Shown here: piece after piece, positions 9,560 through 17,877 of the stretch
How the letters are laid out: each line of letters begins with the position of its first letter
How positions within the stretch are numbered: position 1 is the stretch's first letter
DNA from: SKGN01 sp050948865
GTDB lineage: Bacteria > Bacillota_I > Bacilli_A > RF39 > UBA660
Direction of reading: 5' to 3'
Assembly: GCA_050948865.1 (NCBI GenBank)
Contig: JBMNEQ010000001.1
Coordinates: 124,001-188,000, forward strand
Length of the DNA stretch: 64,000 nucleotides
Position numbers and translations under genes: made by a program
Notes under the pieces: model-generated
The model's input: only the letters and a program-made list of their open reading frames with translations
The model's database searches: none
Told to the model about the DNA's origin: nothing

Positions 9560-9572
9560 AACCTTAATTTTT
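9532..9572 (+). terminator. Strong hairpin terminator of pgsA
   Basis: Perfect 16-bp inverted repeat (AAAAATTAAGGTTTTA and its complement) around a 9-base loop; the right arm includes the pgsA stop codon and ends in a T-run. The symmetry could serve both strands. Confidence 0.8.
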
Positions 9573-9606
9573 AAATTATAAGACATATAATGTATTGGGT
9601 GATAAT

Positions 9607-10317
9607 ATGTTTCTTCAAAATCGAGAAAACAAAAATACTAAATTTATATTTGATTATAAAAAAGCTGATGTCAATGGTGATGGATTAGAAGATGAAGTTT
9701 TTTTAACAGGTGAAAAACCCTTAGGACCACAAAGTTTTTTAATTAATAATATTACTATTAATATAAGGGACGGTAAAGATCAAACCTTATATAAAATCAT
9801 TCCTAAACAAAATAGTGGTTATACTCCTAAACTTTTTCTAGGAGATTTAACTAATAATGGAATTAAGGATATTCTTTTATCTATATTTTCTGGAAGCACT
9901 AATGAAGAAAGTTTTTATTTTATTTATTCTTTTAAAAATAACAAAGAAAAGTTACTCTTTAATTCCAAAGAATTTAACAAATTAGAACCTTATAAAATAA
10001 ACTTTGAAGATAACTATAAAGTAAATATTACTAATACTAAAACTTTTACTCTTAGTCTTATTAATAAAAATAAAGAATATAAAGACTATATTTATGATAA
10101 AGAGGGAAAATTAAAAAGACCCACTACTGGATCTATTTCGCCTTTAATTTCCTTAACACCTATTTCTATAAATCAGACTAATTCTTTTAAACTACAAACT
10201 AAACAAAAATTAATTGGTTATTATAGTGCTGATATTTTAGGAGAATTAACTACTGATCTAATCTTTAATGGAAAAGAATTTATAATTAGTAATGATAATA
10301 TCACATTACATCAATAA
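9607..10317 (+). CDS. FG-GAP/VCBS-like repeat protein of unknown role
   Basis: 236 residues, no clear signal peptide. Two Asp-rich calcium-binding-like loops are visible, DVNGDGLED near residues 21-29 and DLTNNGIKD near 83-91, as in FG-GAP/VCBS repeats. The rest is predicted beta-rich with alternating Asn/Lys. The ATG is preferred over an upstream TTG because GGGTGAT pairs well with the 16S end at the right distance. The function is unknown; proteins with such loops often act outside the cell or on spore surfaces, but nothing here proves export. It lies just after pgsA and converges with the SEC-C gene. Confidence 0.7.
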   Translation: MFLQNRENKNTKFIFDYKKADVNGDGLEDEVFLTGEKPLGPQSFLINNITINIRDGKDQTLYKIIPKQNSGYTPKLFLGDLTNNGIKDILLSIFSGSTNEESFYFIYSFKNNKEKLLFNSKEFNKLEPYKINFEDNYKVNITNTKTFTLSLINKNKEYKDYIYDKEGKLKRPTTGSISPLISLTPISINQTNSFKLQTKQKLIGYYSADILGELTTDLIFNGKEFIISNDNITLHQ

Positions 10318-10335
10318 TCTTTTTATCTATAATTA

Positions 10336-11988
10336 TTATAATCTTACAATAATATTATTTTTTTGTTTTTCATAAATTTGATTAGATAAATCCTTAATTC
10401 CGTCTCCTAATATCATATTTAACACACTAAAAAGCCCATCATAAATTATTTTATCTTTAAAAGGCAATAATGTCATTTCAACAAACATTGGTAATTTACT
10501 AAAAGGCATTTTTTCAGAAATAGAATTATAAATTCCTAATACTTCATAAACTTGATTTTCATCTATTAAGATTGATTTACCATCTATATATTTATAAAGT
10601 AAAAACCTTTTACTAATTCTTCGTTGCCATGATTCGGCTATTAATAATTCCTCTTGAGATAATATTTCTTTACTATTTTCAATAAATTCTTGAATAATCT
10701 TATCATCCGACCACATTTTTTCTCTAATTAAGGCAACCTTTTCTGTTTTTAAAGTGCCATTCGAATTAAATAAATCTTCCACCTCTTTTATATCTTCTAA
10801 AATTTTATATTTTTTATTAGCAAAAAAACATAACAAAGAAAATATTTTATAAAACTTAATTGCTTCCTCTTCAGGTAAAATTGCTTCCTTTTTTCTTAAA
10901 CCTTTTAAATTTAAACAACATTTTTTATATTTTTTACCACTTCCACAAGGACAAGGATCATTTCGCCCAATTTTATTAGAAGGAATAACATTTATTATAG
11001 AATCATTATCATTTTTAGTTTCTTCTAAAGCATAAAAAGGAGCAACTCCATTATTTATCCAATTAGGAAACTTATTATATGCTTTAATAATTATTTGAAG
11101 CATAGCATTTGATATTTCCTTCTCATCAGTAATAAAACTTAAAATAAATTCAAGATATTTAGTAACATTTTTAATATCAAATGCAATCGCTATTTCAATA
11201 AAATAATCAATTGAATGTTCTAAAATAATATTTCCCTTTATTTTTTTTAATAAAAAATTGTAAAACTTATTAATATCTTCGTCTTCTAAATTTATTCTAT
11301 TTTTACCAACAGAAATTAACTCTTCCTTTTTATAAAGATGAAAAAAAGAAGAATTTTTCTTTTTTCTTTCATTAGTTATAACTTCCAAATAAATCTCATA
11401 TTCTTTGCTAAGATAATAATCATCAGGAAGTTTTGTTATAAATCTTTTAAAATATAGATTATTATCGATATAATTATTTAAATCTACATAAGATAAAGAA
11501 TAATATTCAGAAAAATATTGAAAAAATTCATCTCTTGTTAAAAGAAAATAAGTTCTAATTAAACCGACAATCAAATATCTTAGTTCATCCCTTTCTTTTA
11601 ATTCTTCTTTATTAAAATTTTTCAAAGCAATTTTTATTGACTTTTCAATTTCTTCAGGCACTTTAATTTTAGGATCAAAAAAATCCAATGACAATAAAAA
11701 CTTTTGTTCCAAAGAATTTAAAAGATTATATCTTTCATAAGTTTCTTCTTTTTTTGTAATAACAATATTCTCTACTTCCCCTTTTAAAATCTTTTTTAAC
11801 AATAACAATTCTTCTGTTGAACAAATATCTTTTATAAAATCTGGATTTGAATTATACATTTCATAAATATCTAAAATTATTTGATATTTAGTAATCTTTT
11901 GATATTCCTTTGGTTCCTTTTTTAAAAAACAATAATTAAAATAAATTTGCTTTTTTTGATAATTTCTTAATAATTCTTTTAATTTCAT
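10336..11988 (-). CDS. SEC-C motif protein of unknown role
   Basis: A 550-residue protein with one SEC-C zinc motif near residues 340-357: NDPCPCGSGKKYKKCC, the C-x-C-x8-CC type found at the SecA C terminus and in many accessory proteins. The rest is Lys/Glu/Leu-rich, predicted helical, without other domains I recognise. The start is set at MKLKELL because AAAGGAAAG lies six bases upstream; an ATG ten codons earlier lacks a site. SEC-C alone does not give a function: it may bind zinc and partner proteins or ribosomes. It stands next to the accessory island and has no operon partner. Confidence 0.75.
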   Translation of the reverse strand: MKLKELLRNYQKKQIYFNYCFLKKEPKEYQKITKYQIILDIYEMYNSNPDFIKDICSTEELLLLKKILKGEVENIVITKKEETYERYNLLNSLEQKFLLSLDFFDPKIKVPEEIEKSIKIALKNFNKEELKERDELRYLIVGLIRTYFLLTRDEFFQYFSEYYSLSYVDLNNYIDNNLYFKRFITKLPDDYYLSKEYEIYLEVITNERKKKNSSFFHLYKKEELISVGKNRINLEDEDINKFYNFLLKKIKGNIILEHSIDYFIEIAIAFDIKNVTKYLEFILSFITDEKEISNAMLQIIIKAYNKFPNWINNGVAPFYALEETKNDNDSIINVIPSNKIGRNDPCPCGSGKKYKKCCLNLKGLRKKEAILPEEEAIKFYKIFSLLCFFANKKYKILEDIKEVEDLFNSNGTLKTEKVALIREKMWSDDKIIQEFIENSKEILSQEELLIAESWQRRISKRFLLYKYIDGKSILIDENQVYEVLGIYNSISEKMPFSKLPMFVEMTLLPFKDKIIYDGLFSVLNMILGDGIKDLSNQIYEKQKNNIIVRL

Positions 11989-12062
11989 ATAACACTTTCC
12001 TTTACTTATAAGTATCATACTATAACTTTAATATAAATAATATAAAATTTTAAATAAAAGCA

Positions 12063-12424
12063 TCATTCTTTCTTTATATCATAAACATTTTCAATATATA
12101 TTTGATAATTTGTTATCCCATAACAACAAAATATAACTTTAATCTTTTTATTATTTATTTTTTTAATCTTATTAAAGGCTATTGCTGCTTCAGTTTTTAG
12201 ATATCCAAACACTCTTGTCTAATACAAGGAAACACCATGATAACCTCATCTAATTTTCTTTCTTTTCTATATTCCTCAACTAAATTAAATCTGTAAATGT
12301 CAATATAAAAGCGCATAAATATTTCAATATTTGTACACCCCATTTTCATGTGTGTGCCATTATACCAATTAATATTAGGGTTTTTGGTAGTTATGTACTT
12401 TTTAACTTGGCTATTGGAACAATT
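12063..12424 (-). pseudogene. Frameshifted gene remnant, family not recognised
   Basis: Two protein-like stretches in different frames abut near 12200. The first encodes a segment containing INWYNGTHMKMGCTNIEIF and EEYRKERKLDEV; the second continues FGYLKTEAAIAFNKIKK and ends YIENVYDIKKE-stop. Codon use is normal for this genome, there is no usable start and the upstream end runs into the repeat near 12440. I take this as the C-terminal ~120 residues of a decayed gene next to the restriction-modification pair. It could be a lost nuclease, regulator or transposase; I do not recognise it. Confidence 0.5.
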
Positions 12425-12439
12425 TCTTTAATAATTTTT

Positions 12440-12505
12440 TTTGTTAAAAAAACTCCCAAAGTCTTTATTCTAGTGAGATTTAAGAGTTTATATCTATCAA
12501 TGGAG
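12440..12505. repeat. Diverged copy of the tRNA-His terminator region
   Basis: This stretch aligns, at roughly 80-85% by eye, with 14730-14796: both read GTTAAAAAA-CTCC, then CTTTATTCTAGT, then AGTTTATAT, then CTATCAATGG. The downstream copy is the tRNA-His terminator plus the tRNA 3' CCA. The upstream copy has a weakened stem and no intact tRNA beside it. Together the copies bracket the restriction-modification genes. Confidence 0.65.
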
Positions 12506-12589
12506 CTTAAATAAGCGATAAGCTCAATTTATCACCTCGCTAGTTATTTAACACACAGATCAAAATATAAAAATTACACTCTAAAATTA

Positions 12590-13339
12590 TTATTTAAATT
12601 TTTCAATAATTAAATCCAAAATTGTAATTACATCAGATTTATGTCTGACTGAACATATTCCAAAATATTTAAAAAGATTTAAAACTAACTGTTTATTTTC
12701 ATAATTGATAGAAAAGATTGCTTTATCAATTTCATTAGAAGTTAATCCTAACATTTCGTTACCGTTTTTAAAATTGTTAATTGGAATAACCAAATATACC
12801 ATTGGTTGGGTTCCACTCGCATATTGCTGTTGCTTAATAGAAATTTCTATAGAAATACTCCTGTCATCTGCAAAATCAGAAAAAGTAGGTAAAATTATAT
12901 TGTGTTGATAAAAGTTAAATCCAGAAATATCAATATTTTCTTTTATAGAGGTTTTAATTGTAAAACTATCTTCAAATGAAAAATTGGTCTCTTCTATTTC
13001 CTTTTTTAAATTTTTGATATTTTGTATTGAAATTAGTTTTAATTCCATTAATAAAAACAGAATCTCCGCTAATTCATAAGGGTTTTTTTCCTTCCCGTTT
13101 GCTCCAATAAAAACCATATTAGACAAAATTGTAGTTTTCGTCTTGTGTTCTATTGTTGAATCATAACCAATTTGCCATTCAAGATAAGACTGTTCTTTAA
13201 AAGGTATTTCTCTAGTAGCAAAAACAGAGCCAAATTTAGAATTATCATGACGATTTTTCCACCTAAATTTTCCTTTATTTTTCGTTGGTAAAAATAATAA
13301 TAAGCAGTCATTTCCTTTTTTATAATCTATATCTTCCAC
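12590..13339 (-). CDS. Probable type II restriction endonuclease (by context)
   Basis: A 249-residue protein transcribed away from a DNA adenine methyltransferase, the common layout of a type II restriction-modification pair. I do not recognise the family and see no clean PD-(D/E)xK, HNH or GIY-YIG motif; an acidic/lysine patch SIEISIKQQ (near 165-173) could be part of a nuclease core, but that is weak. It begins with GTG after AAAGGAG. A TG-TATAAT extended -10 overlaps a perfect 13-bp-arm palindrome upstream. The assignment as cognate nuclease is inference from position and size. Confidence 0.5.
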   Translation of the reverse strand: MEDIDYKKGNDCLLLFLPTKNKGKFRWKNRHDNSKFGSVFATREIPFKEQSYLEWQIGYDSTIEHKTKTTILSNMVFIGANGKEKNPYELAEILFLLMELKLISIQNIKNLKKEIEETNFSFEDSFTIKTSIKENIDISGFNFYQHNIILPTFSDFADDRSISIEISIKQQQYASGTQPMVYLVIPINNFKNGNEMLGLTSNEIDKAIFSINYENKQLVLNLFKYFGICSVRHKSDVITILDLIIEKFK

Positions 13340-13360
13340 TTTTCTCTCTCCTTTACTATT

Positions 13361-13390
13361 AATTTAATTATAACACCTTATAATTAAATT
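13361..13390. promoter_or_regulatory. Perfect 13-bp inverted repeat between restriction and methylase genes
   Basis: AATTTAATTATAA, centre CACC, then the exact reverse complement. It occupies the divergent intergenic region and includes the TATAAT of the nuclease gene promoter. Position and symmetry suggest an operator that controls the nuclease gene. Confidence 0.6.
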
Positions 13391-13466
13391 ACAAAACACG
13401 ATGGTTATAAACATATTAGAGTTTTATTTTACAAAATATTATGCTAATATTATACAAGGTGATACA

Positions 13467-14627
13467 ATGAAACTATCAGAAAATACCCACTTACCTAAAG
13501 AAAAAATCATAAAAAATGGTAGCTATTTTACTCCTGAAAAAATTACCAAAATAGCAAAATCTTGGATAGAACCTTTAATAACCGAAAATTCTGCAATTAT
13601 AGATTTTGGTGTAGGTTATGGAGCCTTCATTTCTAACTTTCTTAATTCGAAAGCAAAATTAATTGCTACTGATATAGATACATCATCTATTAAGTTTATT
13701 AATAATAATTTTCCCCAAATTAAAACTTATCAAGAAAATTCTTTATTAAATATAAATAAAAGCAAATACGGATTAAAAAACGAAAATATTATAATCATTG
13801 GAAATCCACCATACAATGACATTACTAGTTACTATAAAAAAGGCGAAAAGGGATTTATGTTAACTGACAAATCAGTGAAATCTCGTGATCTAGGAATTTC
13901 CTTTTTAAAAATGTATTCATTAATAAATCCTAATTTTATTTGTGTTTTACATCCATTATCTTATCTTATAAAAAAAACTAATTTTAATTCGTTAGGGGAC
14001 TTCAAAAAAAACTACACTTTAGTTAAAGGTTTAATTTTTTCTAGTAATCTTTTTAGCAATATTAACAAATCGAATATAGAATTTCCTGTAACTTTAGGAC
14101 TATATAAAAAAAATGATGGAGTGGCAATGGATTTTAATTATATTTCTTCTTTTAAGTTTGATATTTTGGAACATAAAGATAAGTTTATTTTATCAAATTA
14201 TAAAACGATCGATGGAATTGTCCCAAAATACCCTAATAAAAATAAATTACCGGGTGATTTACAATTTTACACAATGCGTGACATGAACGCTTTAAAACGA
14301 AACAAAACATTCGTTAATAATTTGAAAAACGGAGTCAGTGTTTACTATTTTAATTTACATCTTTATGCTTGGATTGATTTTTTAAAAAATAATTTTAAAA
14401 CCAACCAATTATTTTTATATGGAAATTTATCTCCCCTGTACTCTCCAAAAATTGAAGAAGAAGAAACCAAAAAAGCTTTAATTTATTATATTTATAATAA
14501 TAATCAAATAGTTAAAAATTATATAGAAAATAATAAAACATATAATAACAAAATCTTAGCTTATTATAAAATTAATTCATACAATGGTAACTACGATGTT
14601 TTATTTCAAATTCTAAAAGACTTTTAA
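13467..14627 (+). CDS. DNA adenine-specific (N6) methyltransferase of a type II system
   Basis: 386 residues. The SAM-binding motif I is IIDFGVGYGAF (near 44-54) and the catalytic motif IV is GNPPYND (near 112-118), the NPPY form of N6-adenine or N4-cytosine methylases; the N-terminal SYFTPEKI block resembles Eco57I/TaqI-type N6-adenine enzymes. The C-terminal half, without known motifs, is presumably the target-recognition domain. I use the ATG preceded by AAGGTGAT rather than an ATG 22 codons upstream. It should protect host DNA from the nuclease encoded divergently. The recognition site cannot be read from sequence. Confidence 0.85.
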   Translation: MKLSENTHLPKEKIIKNGSYFTPEKITKIAKSWIEPLITENSAIIDFGVGYGAFISNFLNSKAKLIATDIDTSSIKFINNNFPQIKTYQENSLLNINKSKYGLKNENIIIIGNPPYNDITSYYKKGEKGFMLTDKSVKSRDLGISFLKMYSLINPNFICVLHPLSYLIKKTNFNSLGDFKKNYTLVKGLIFSSNLFSNINKSNIEFPVTLGLYKKNDGVAMDFNYISSFKFDILEHKDKFILSNYKTIDGIVPKYPNKNKLPGDLQFYTMRDMNALKRNKTFVNNLKNGVSVYYFNLHLYAWIDFLKNNFKTNQLFLYGNLSPLYSPKIEEEETKKALIYYIYNNNQIVKNYIENNKTYNNKILAYYKINSYNGNYDVLFQILKDF

Positions 14628-14729
14628 TAGACCTTTTTTATACATTAAGCCTCCCTTAATAGTAATTTTTTGATTTTTACCAACTTATCCTCTATTAATT
14701 ATATATCCTACCATTTTTCTTTAATTTTT

Positions 14730-14796
14730 TGTGTTAAAAAACTCCTAAAACCTTTATTCTAGTAAGGTTCTAGGAGTTTATATCCTATCAATGGGG
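14730..14796. repeat. tRNA-His terminator region, second copy of the island-flanking repeat
   Basis: Contains the rho-independent terminator of the minus-strand tRNA-His (stem AAACTCCTAGAACCTT/AAGGTTTTAGGAGTTT, loop ACTAGAATA-like, then T-run; about 14737-14779) and reaches the tRNA 3' end. It pairs with 12440-12505. Confidence 0.7.
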
Positions 14797-14869
14797 CGAT
14801 AGATGGGATTCGAACCCACGTCTGCCGGGACCACAACCCGGTGCGTTAAACCACTTCGCCACTACCGCC
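14792..14869 (-). tRNA. tRNA-His (anticodon GTG)
   Basis: Cloverleaf fits by eye: extra 5' G (position -1) opposite C73, acceptor GCGGTAG/CTATCGC, anticodon loop TTGTGGT with GTG, T-arm GTGGGTTCGAATCCCAT and an encoded CCA. It has its own promoter and terminator. Confidence 0.97.
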
Positions 14870-14882
14870 ATAAAACAAATAT

Positions 14883-14911
14883 ATTTTATCATTAATTTTA
14901 TTATTTTTCAA
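14883..14911 (-). promoter_or_regulatory. Promoter of tRNA-His
   Basis: TTGAAA, 17 bases, TAAAAT, with TGA before the -10 (extended -10). The -10 ends about 14 bases before the tRNA 5' end. Confidence 0.7.
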
Positions 14912-14921
14912 CAAATATTAT

Positions 14922-14946
14922 AAAAAAAATCCTATTCGGATTTTTT
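14922..14946 (-). terminator. Terminator of the zinc-ribbon gene
   Basis: AAAAATCC / GGATTTTT stem with a short loop and a T-run, directly after the stop of the small zinc-ribbon gene. Confidence 0.65.
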
Positions 14947-15124
14947 AGTTTTCGTAAAAGTTATTATTTCTACGTTGATCTCTATTTCTCTTACGAGCTG
15001 TTCTGCAATCTTTACATCTTACTGGATCTTGTTCAAACCCTTTTTCCTTATAAAACTCTTGCTCACCAACAGTAAATTGAAATTCTTTTCCACAGTCTTT
15101 GCAAACTATTGTTTTATCTTCCAC
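14945..15124 (-). CDS. Small zinc-ribbon protein (zf-trcl type)
   Basis: A 59-residue protein with two Cys pairs: CKDC near residues 8-11 and CKDC near 37-40, separated by a KEFQFTVGEQEFYKEKGF-like segment. This is the layout of the probable zinc-binding zf-trcl family, common as a short orphan in Firmicutes. The C-terminal tail is Arg/Asn-rich (RKRNRDQRRNNN), suggesting nucleic-acid contact. The start is GTG with a full AAAGGAGG eight bases upstream. The function is unknown. It is followed by its own terminator and lies next to tRNA-His. Confidence 0.85.
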   Translation of the reverse strand: MEDKTIVCKDCGKEFQFTVGEQEFYKEKGFEQDPVRCKDCRTARKRNRDQRRNNNFYEN

Positions 15125-15310
15125 TTGCTAAACCTCCTTTTTCTTCGTAATATTGGATTTAAATTATTTTTACACTTCCAAAAAAGAATAGGAGGTAAAT
15201 AAAAAACTAACTAAATCTAAACCTAATATTAACACATTTATATATATTATGCAATAACTTAAGGTTTTTATTTAATTACAAAATTAAATAAAGTTAAGCT
15301 AATCTCTTAA

Positions 15311-16060
15311 TTATATTTCAATTAATTCCGTTCTTTCATCTTGTTTAGCTATAATAACCTTTTTAATATCATTTTTATTAATATTTTTCCATAAAGTTAT
15401 TAAAGCTTTTTCTTCACTATTATTTTCTTCACTTAAATGAGCTAAAAATATATATTTTGTTTTTTCCCCTATAAATTTAGATAAATAAACAGAAGCCTTT
15501 TCATTGGATAGGTGTCCTTCATCACTTAAAATTCTTTGTTTTAAATTAAAGTAATATTTTCCATTCATTAACATTTCAACATCATGATTACTTTCTATAA
15601 TATAAACTTCTTTGTTTTTTAATTTTAAAAAGTATTTATGATGAATATATCCAGTATCCGTTATATAAACTAACTTTTCTTCAATTAAAAATCCATAAGA
15701 TTCTTTTACATCATGAGATGTTCTAATTAGTTCTATCTTTAGTTTAGTAAAAGCATCTTTCTCATTATAAAAACCATATTTAGTAGTTTGATCAATCCAT
15801 TCTAAACCCTCTAACATCGATGGAGTTATATAAATAGTTGGTTGATACTTTTTATAAAAGGTTTTTAATCCTGAAATATGATCATTATGAATATGAGTAA
15901 TAAGAATTTTTTCTATTGATGAAGGATCAACATTAATTTCCTTTAACTTTTCAACAACATAAGAACAAGATATTCCTAAATCAATAAGTAATCTAACACC
16001 ATTAACCTCTACATAAGTACAATTTCCTCTACTACCGCTTGCTAAAACTGTTATTTTCAT
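15311..16060 (-). CDS. walJ: MBL-fold metallohydrolase, WalJ/YycJ family
   Basis: 249 residues of the metallo-beta-lactamase fold. N-terminal ASGSRGNCTYVE strand, metal motif THIHNDHISGL (near 55-65), a later DTGYIHH and GHLSNEKA (near 182-189). In Bacillus, YycJ (WalJ) is a 5'-3' exonuclease-like MBL protein linked to coordination of replication with cell division. The start overlaps the dnaB stop by four bases (ATGA), so the two are translationally coupled; this placement next to the replicative helicase fits the role. Confidence 0.88.
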   Translation of the reverse strand: MKITVLASGSRGNCTYVEVNGVRLLIDLGISCSYVVEKLKEINVDPSSIEKILITHIHNDHISGLKTFYKKYQPTIYITPSMLEGLEWIDQTTKYGFYNEKDAFTKLKIELIRTSHDVKESYGFLIEEKLVYITDTGYIHHKYFLKLKNKEVYIIESNHDVEMLMNGKYYFNLKQRILSDEGHLSNEKASVYLSKFIGEKTKYIFLAHLSEENNSEEKALITLWKNINKNDIKKVIIAKQDERTELIEI

Positions 16061-17406
16061 TCAGGCTTTATTTCTTCCTTGCGGTAATTTAAAAAAGTAC
16101 CTGTAGTTTTTTTAAATAATAAATCAATGGTTGCGGTCGGTCCATTACGATTTTTACCAATAATATACTCTGTCTCACTTGTCCAATCATCTTTTCTTAA
16201 TTCTTTATTATAATAATCCTCTCTATATAAAAAAGTTACAACATCAGCATCTTGTTCAATAGAACCAGATTCCCTTAAATCACTCATTAATGGCCTTTTA
16301 TCTTCTCTTCCTTCTACTGCTCTTGATAATTGAGCTAAAGCAATGACTGGAATATTTAATTCTAAAGCCATCGTTTTTAAAGCTCTAGATATTTCAGATA
16401 CTTCTTGTTGTCTATTTCCTACATAACGATTAGTGCTAGTAACTAGTTGCAAGTAATCAATTATAACAACATCTAATCCTGAAGAAAAACTTGCTAAACG
16501 TCGACATTTTGCTTTGATTTCACCAATAGTAATACCAGGCGTATCATCTATATAAATCTCTGTATCAGCTAATTGACTAATAGCTTCATTAACCCTTCGC
16601 CAATCGTTATGTTCTAAACGTCCCGTTCTTAATTTGTTTAAAGGTATTTGCCCTAAAGAACTAATCATTCTTACTGCTAATTGTTCTGAACTCATTTCTA
16701 AATTAAAAATTGCCACAACCTTTTTACTATCAATAGCCATCGAACAAGCCATATTCAAAGCTAAAGCTGTTTTTCCCATACTCGGTCTAGCTGCTAAAAC
16801 TATAAATTCATTTCCTTGTAAACCAGAAGTAATTCTGTCAATATCCCCAAAACCAGTTGGAATTCCCGTTACCTCACCAGCATTTTCCGCTAAATACTCT
16901 AAATCTGCTTGAGTTTTTGATAAAATATCTTGAATTTTTCTAAATTCACTTGTTCTTCTATTCTTAACAACTGCTAAAATCTTTCTTTCTGATTCATCTA
17001 ATAATTCCTTAATATCAAGATCAGGCTCATAAGCATTAGTTGCAATCTTTGTTGCTACTTCGATTAATTTTCTTTTTATTGCTTTATCTTTTACTATATT
17101 TATATAGTAATCGACATTCGCTACACTAGGAACAGAATTAGCAATTTCCAATAAATAATCTACATCCCCTACTTGAGATAAAAGTTTTTTGTTTTTTAAT
17201 TTTTCTGTTATTGTCGTTATATCAATTGGAATCCCTTCTTTAATGAGTTCTATTATAGAATCAAAAATCTTTATATGAGCATCCAAATAAAAATCATTAG
17301 AATCTAATTCATCACTTATTTTTTGAATTGCATATTTTGATATAAATGCCGCTCCTAATACTGATTGTTCAGCATCAATATTATGCGGTAAAGTCCTTTC
17401 TGCCAT
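16057..17406 (-). CDS. dnaB: Replicative DNA helicase
   Basis: Hexameric RecA-fold helicase of 449 residues (named DnaC in Bacillus). N-terminal helical domain (about 1-150) begins LPHNIDAEQSVLGAA; Walker A is ARPSMGKTALALN (about 207-219) and Walker B VVIIDYLQL (about 313-321), followed by EISRALKTMALELNIPVIALAQLSR. It unwinds DNA at the fork. It follows rplI by 11 bases and overlaps walJ. The order DHH phosphodiesterase-rplI-dnaB matches gdpP-rplI-dnaC of Bacillus. Confidence 0.97.
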   Translation of the reverse strand: MAERTLPHNIDAEQSVLGAAFISKYAIQKISDELDSNDFYLDAHIKIFDSIIELIKEGIPIDITTITEKLKNKKLLSQVGDVDYLLEIANSVPSVANVDYYINIVKDKAIKRKLIEVATKIATNAYEPDLDIKELLDESERKILAVVKNRRTSEFRKIQDILSKTQADLEYLAENAGEVTGIPTGFGDIDRITSGLQGNEFIVLAARPSMGKTALALNMACSMAIDSKKVVAIFNLEMSSEQLAVRMISSLGQIPLNKLRTGRLEHNDWRRVNEAISQLADTEIYIDDTPGITIGEIKAKCRRLASFSSGLDVVIIDYLQLVTSTNRYVGNRQQEVSEISRALKTMALELNIPVIALAQLSRAVEGREDKRPLMSDLRESGSIEQDADVVTFLYREDYYNKELRKDDWTSETEYIIGKNRNGPTATIDLLFKKTTGTFLNYRKEEIKPE

Positions 17407-17417
17407 TTTATCACCAC

Positions 17418-17864
17418 TTATTCTTTAATTAATTCCACCTTTAATATTGCTTCCACTTCTTTATGTAATTCTACCTTAATTTTATAACTTCCTAAATAAC
17501 TTAAGGGTTTATCTATCTTTATCATTTTTTTATCAATGTTATACCCTTTATTAATTAATTCCTCACATATTTGTTTAGAAGAAATACTACCAAAAATTTT
17601 TTCTTCTTCATTAGCGGTTTTAACTTCAAAACTTATTATTTCCTTTTCCAATTTTTGTTTTAATTCCCTAGCTTCTACTAATTCTTTCTCTTTTAAACTT
17701 GATTCTTCTTCCTTTTCTCTTTTTAAGATTTCTAAACTTTTTTCTGTTAATAGAACAGCATAACCCTTTTTAATTAAAAAGTTTTTCCCATACCCATCTT
17801 TTACCTCTTTTATTTCTCCAGCTTGACCTTGGCCTGGTAAATCCTTTTTAAAAATAACCTTCAT
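17418..17864 (-). CDS. rplI: 50S ribosomal protein L9
   Basis: 148 residues, normal length. N-terminal KVIFKKDLPGQGQAGEIKEVKDGY-type start (L9 signature), a charged central connecting helix (about 45-78), and a C-terminal domain starting near KTANEEEKIFGSIS. It binds 23S rRNA and influences frame maintenance. The Shine-Dalgarno is AAGGAGG. It sits between the DHH gene and dnaB in one operon. Confidence 0.97.
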   Translation of the reverse strand: MKVIFKKDLPGQGQAGEIKEVKDGYGKNFLIKKGYAVLLTEKSLEILKREKEEESSLKEKELVEARELKQKLEKEIISFEVKTANEEEKIFGSISSKQICEELINKGYNIDKKMIKIDKPLSYLGSYKIKVELHKEVEAILKVELIKE

Positions 17865-17877
17865 AATTAATACCTCC

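Noticed and set aside
12504..12540. tRNA remnant (GAGCTTA ... TAAGCTCCA)
   Set aside because: Only a 7-bp stem resembling an acceptor with CCA; no arms between. Could equally be a small hairpin.
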